In this document: positions 62,251 to 64,000 of the stretch, piece after piece
Layout of the letters: each line of letters starts with the position of its first letter
How positions within the stretch are numbered: the stretch's first letter is position 1
Assembly (NCBI GenBank): GCA_024280895.1
Contig: JAJRPI010000046.1
Location: 1-64,000 of the forward strand
Source of the DNA: Alphaproteobacteria bacterium
Lineage (GTDB): Bacteria; Pseudomonadota; Alphaproteobacteria; Rhizobiales; JAKIUO01
DNA: 64,000 nt
Reading direction: 5' to 3'
Notes under the pieces: model-generated
What the model was told of the DNA's origin: nothing
Databases searched by the model: none
What the model saw: the letters and a program-made list of their open reading frames with translations, nothing else
Made by a program: the position numbers and the translations under genes

Positions 62251-63669
62251 ATGACCTCAAAGCTCACATCAAAAACCATCGACAGCTTGGCAAAGGTCGA
62301 CGCCAAAGATTGGGATGCCTGCGCCAATCCTGACGGCCTGCCCTATAGCCCGTTTTTAACCCATGATTTTTTAAGTGCTCTTGAGCAAAGCGGTTCGGCC
62401 ATCCCCGCAACCGGCTGGAAATGCCAGCACATTCTGGTGCACGATGCGCAAGGAACGCTACAGGGCTGTCTGCCGCTCTATCTCAAAGGCCACAGCCGGG
62501 GAGAATTTGTATTTGATCAAGGCTGGGCTGAGGCCTATGAGCAGGCGGGCGGGCGTTACTATCCCAAATTGCTAAGCGGCGTACCTTTTACACCCATTTC
62601 CGGTCGGCGCTTGCTCCTTAGGGGCGGCGTGCATGATCAAGAGGTTGCTGCCACTCTCATCGAGCACGCCATGGCCCTCACCCTTAATTATCAGCTATCC
62701 TCCTTGCACATCAATTTCATTGATGAGGGCCAGCTCAAATATTTCGACCATCCCGATTTGCTATTGCGCGAAGGCCACCAGTTTCAATTTGAGAACAAGG
62801 GTTTTAAGAGTTTTGATGATTTTTTGACCTAGCTTTCTTCACGCAAACGCAAAGCCATTCGCAAGGAGCGGACCCAAGCCGTGCAGGCCGGGCTGGAAAT
62901 CAAACATCTGATCGGTGATGACCTGACAGCCGAGCATTGGGATATCTTTTTCAACTTCTACACGGATACGGGGGAGCGCAAATGGGGCACACCCTATCTG
63001 ACACGTTCGTTTTTTTCTCTGATAAGCGATTGTCTTGCCGATCAGATCCTGCTGGTTCTGGCCTATCGCGACGGCCAAGCGATCGCTGGCGCCTTGAACT
63101 TTATCGGCTCTGATACGCTCTATGGCCGCTATTGGGGGGCCAGTGAGTATCATCCATCGCTGCATTTCGAACTTTGCTACTATCAGGCCATCGAATATGC
63201 CATTGATCATGGCCTCAAACGCGTTGAAGCCGGAGCACAGGGTGAACACAAATTGGCGCGCGGTTACCTGCCAACGCAAACAAACTCAATCCACTATTTA
63301 CCCGATAAAGGTTTTCGCAACGCAGTTGCTCATTTCCTTTCCAATGAGCAACGTTATATAAAAATGGAACATGACATTTTGAGCGAACATTCCCCGTTTC
63401 GCAAAAACGGTGACGATCAAAGCGCCAGCACGCACAAGAAAGGACAAGCAATGGAAAAAAGAACTTATCAGATCGAGGGCATGACCTGTGGGGGCTGCAC
63501 AAGCTCACTGGAAAAAAGACTATTGCTCGAAGAGGGAGTTGAGACAGCAAGCGCCTCTCATGAAACCAATAGCTGCGACGTGACCCTTGACCCAGCCATT
63601 GTCAGTGATGAGCGCATTGAGGAGATCGCCACGAAAGCCGGGTTCGAATATAAGGGAAAAGCCGCATGA
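62251..63669 (+). pseudogene. DUF482/COG3146 GNAT-type acyltransferase interrupted by in-frame TAG (62830-62832), with fused C-terminal HMA domain
   Basis: MTSKLTSKT...FKSFDDFLT*LSSRKRKAIRKERTQAVQAGLEIKH... stays in one frame; the N-terminal ORF ends at 62832, the C-terminal ORF runs to 63669 and ends with MEKRTYQIEGMTCGGCTSSLEKRL HMA domain. Confidence 0.88.
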
Positions 63670-64000
63670 GCTATGACGACAATAATATCTTTGCCAAAAT
63701 CCTGCGCGGTGAAATGCCTGCTCATAAAGTTTTTGAAGATGACGAAACACTCGCCTTCCTGGATATCATGCCGCGCACAAAGGGGCATGTTCTGGTCATA
63801 CCCAAAAAACCGGCGATCAACATGATGGATATCGATCCTGACAATCTTTGCGTTCTCATACGCTCAGTACACAAGTTGGCGCCGCTCGTTCGCAAGGCAA
63901 TGGGGGCGGACGGCTTTGTCATTCAACAATTTAATGAAGCCGCCGCCGGGCAGATGGTCTTTCACATCCATTTCCATATTGTGCCGCGCTATACGGGCGT
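63666..64000 (+). CDS. HIT family protein (truncated by window end)
   Basis: DDNNIFAKILRGEMPAHKVFEDDETLAFLDIMPRTKGHVLVIPKK...MVFHIHFHIVPRYTG. Confidence 0.95.
   Translation, partial: MSYDDNNIFAKILRGEMPAHKVFEDDETLAFLDIMPRTKGHVLVIPKKPAINMMDIDPDNLCVLIRSVHKLAPLVRKAMGADGFVIQQFNEAAAGQMVFHIHFHIVPRYTG

Noticed and set aside
52632-63669. Genetic-code reassignment or programmed recoding of stop codons
   Set aside because: The two internal stops are different codons (TAA and TAG), and TAA, TAG and TGA all end many intact genes here; point lesions or sequence errors are simpler.
1-64000. Defence island, prophage, integrative element or biosynthetic cluster
   Set aside because: Gene content is syntenic-looking housekeeping with no integrase, phage structural, restriction, toxin-antitoxin or NRPS/PKS genes recognised.

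Overview
This 64 kb window is from a free-living-type alphaproteobacterial chromosome. Family and neighbourhood cues are consistent with a Rhodospirillales-like lineage, but I did not test taxonomy. Content is mostly housekeeping: mutL/rsmD, a reductive pentose-phosphate gene block (prk-tkt-pgk-fba-rpe-gph) divergent from a PPi-type phosphofructokinase, cysS, rnhB/truA/dapE, flgE-flgK-flgL, ycjX/ycjF-like, ndk, ABC-F, fetA/fetB-like, holC/der/bamB/yfgM-like, panB, degP/DUF2065/hflC/hflK/folA/thyA, divK/pleD, a ROK kinase, eipB, RidA, a GDPD, a DUF482-type GNAT and a HIT protein. I found no CRISPR array, rRNA, tRNA, prophage, autonomous transposase or recognisable defence island. The observations most worth checking are: (i) two clean in-frame nonsense codons interrupting otherwise intact genes, hflK (TAA) and the DUF482/GNAT gene (TAG); (ii) several long intergenic palindromic elements (about 165-270 bp), two of which share an outer stem plus two inner hairpins and a similar core; (iii) the Calvin-cycle block paired with PPi-PFK and lacking FBPase/SBPase, GAPDH and RuBisCO in this window; (iv) a good sigma-54 promoter match upstream of flgE; (v) an in-frame fusion of the GNAT protein to a heavy-metal-associated (HMA) domain. 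I see no confidently novel multi-gene system; the palindromic elements are the best candidates for something undescribed.
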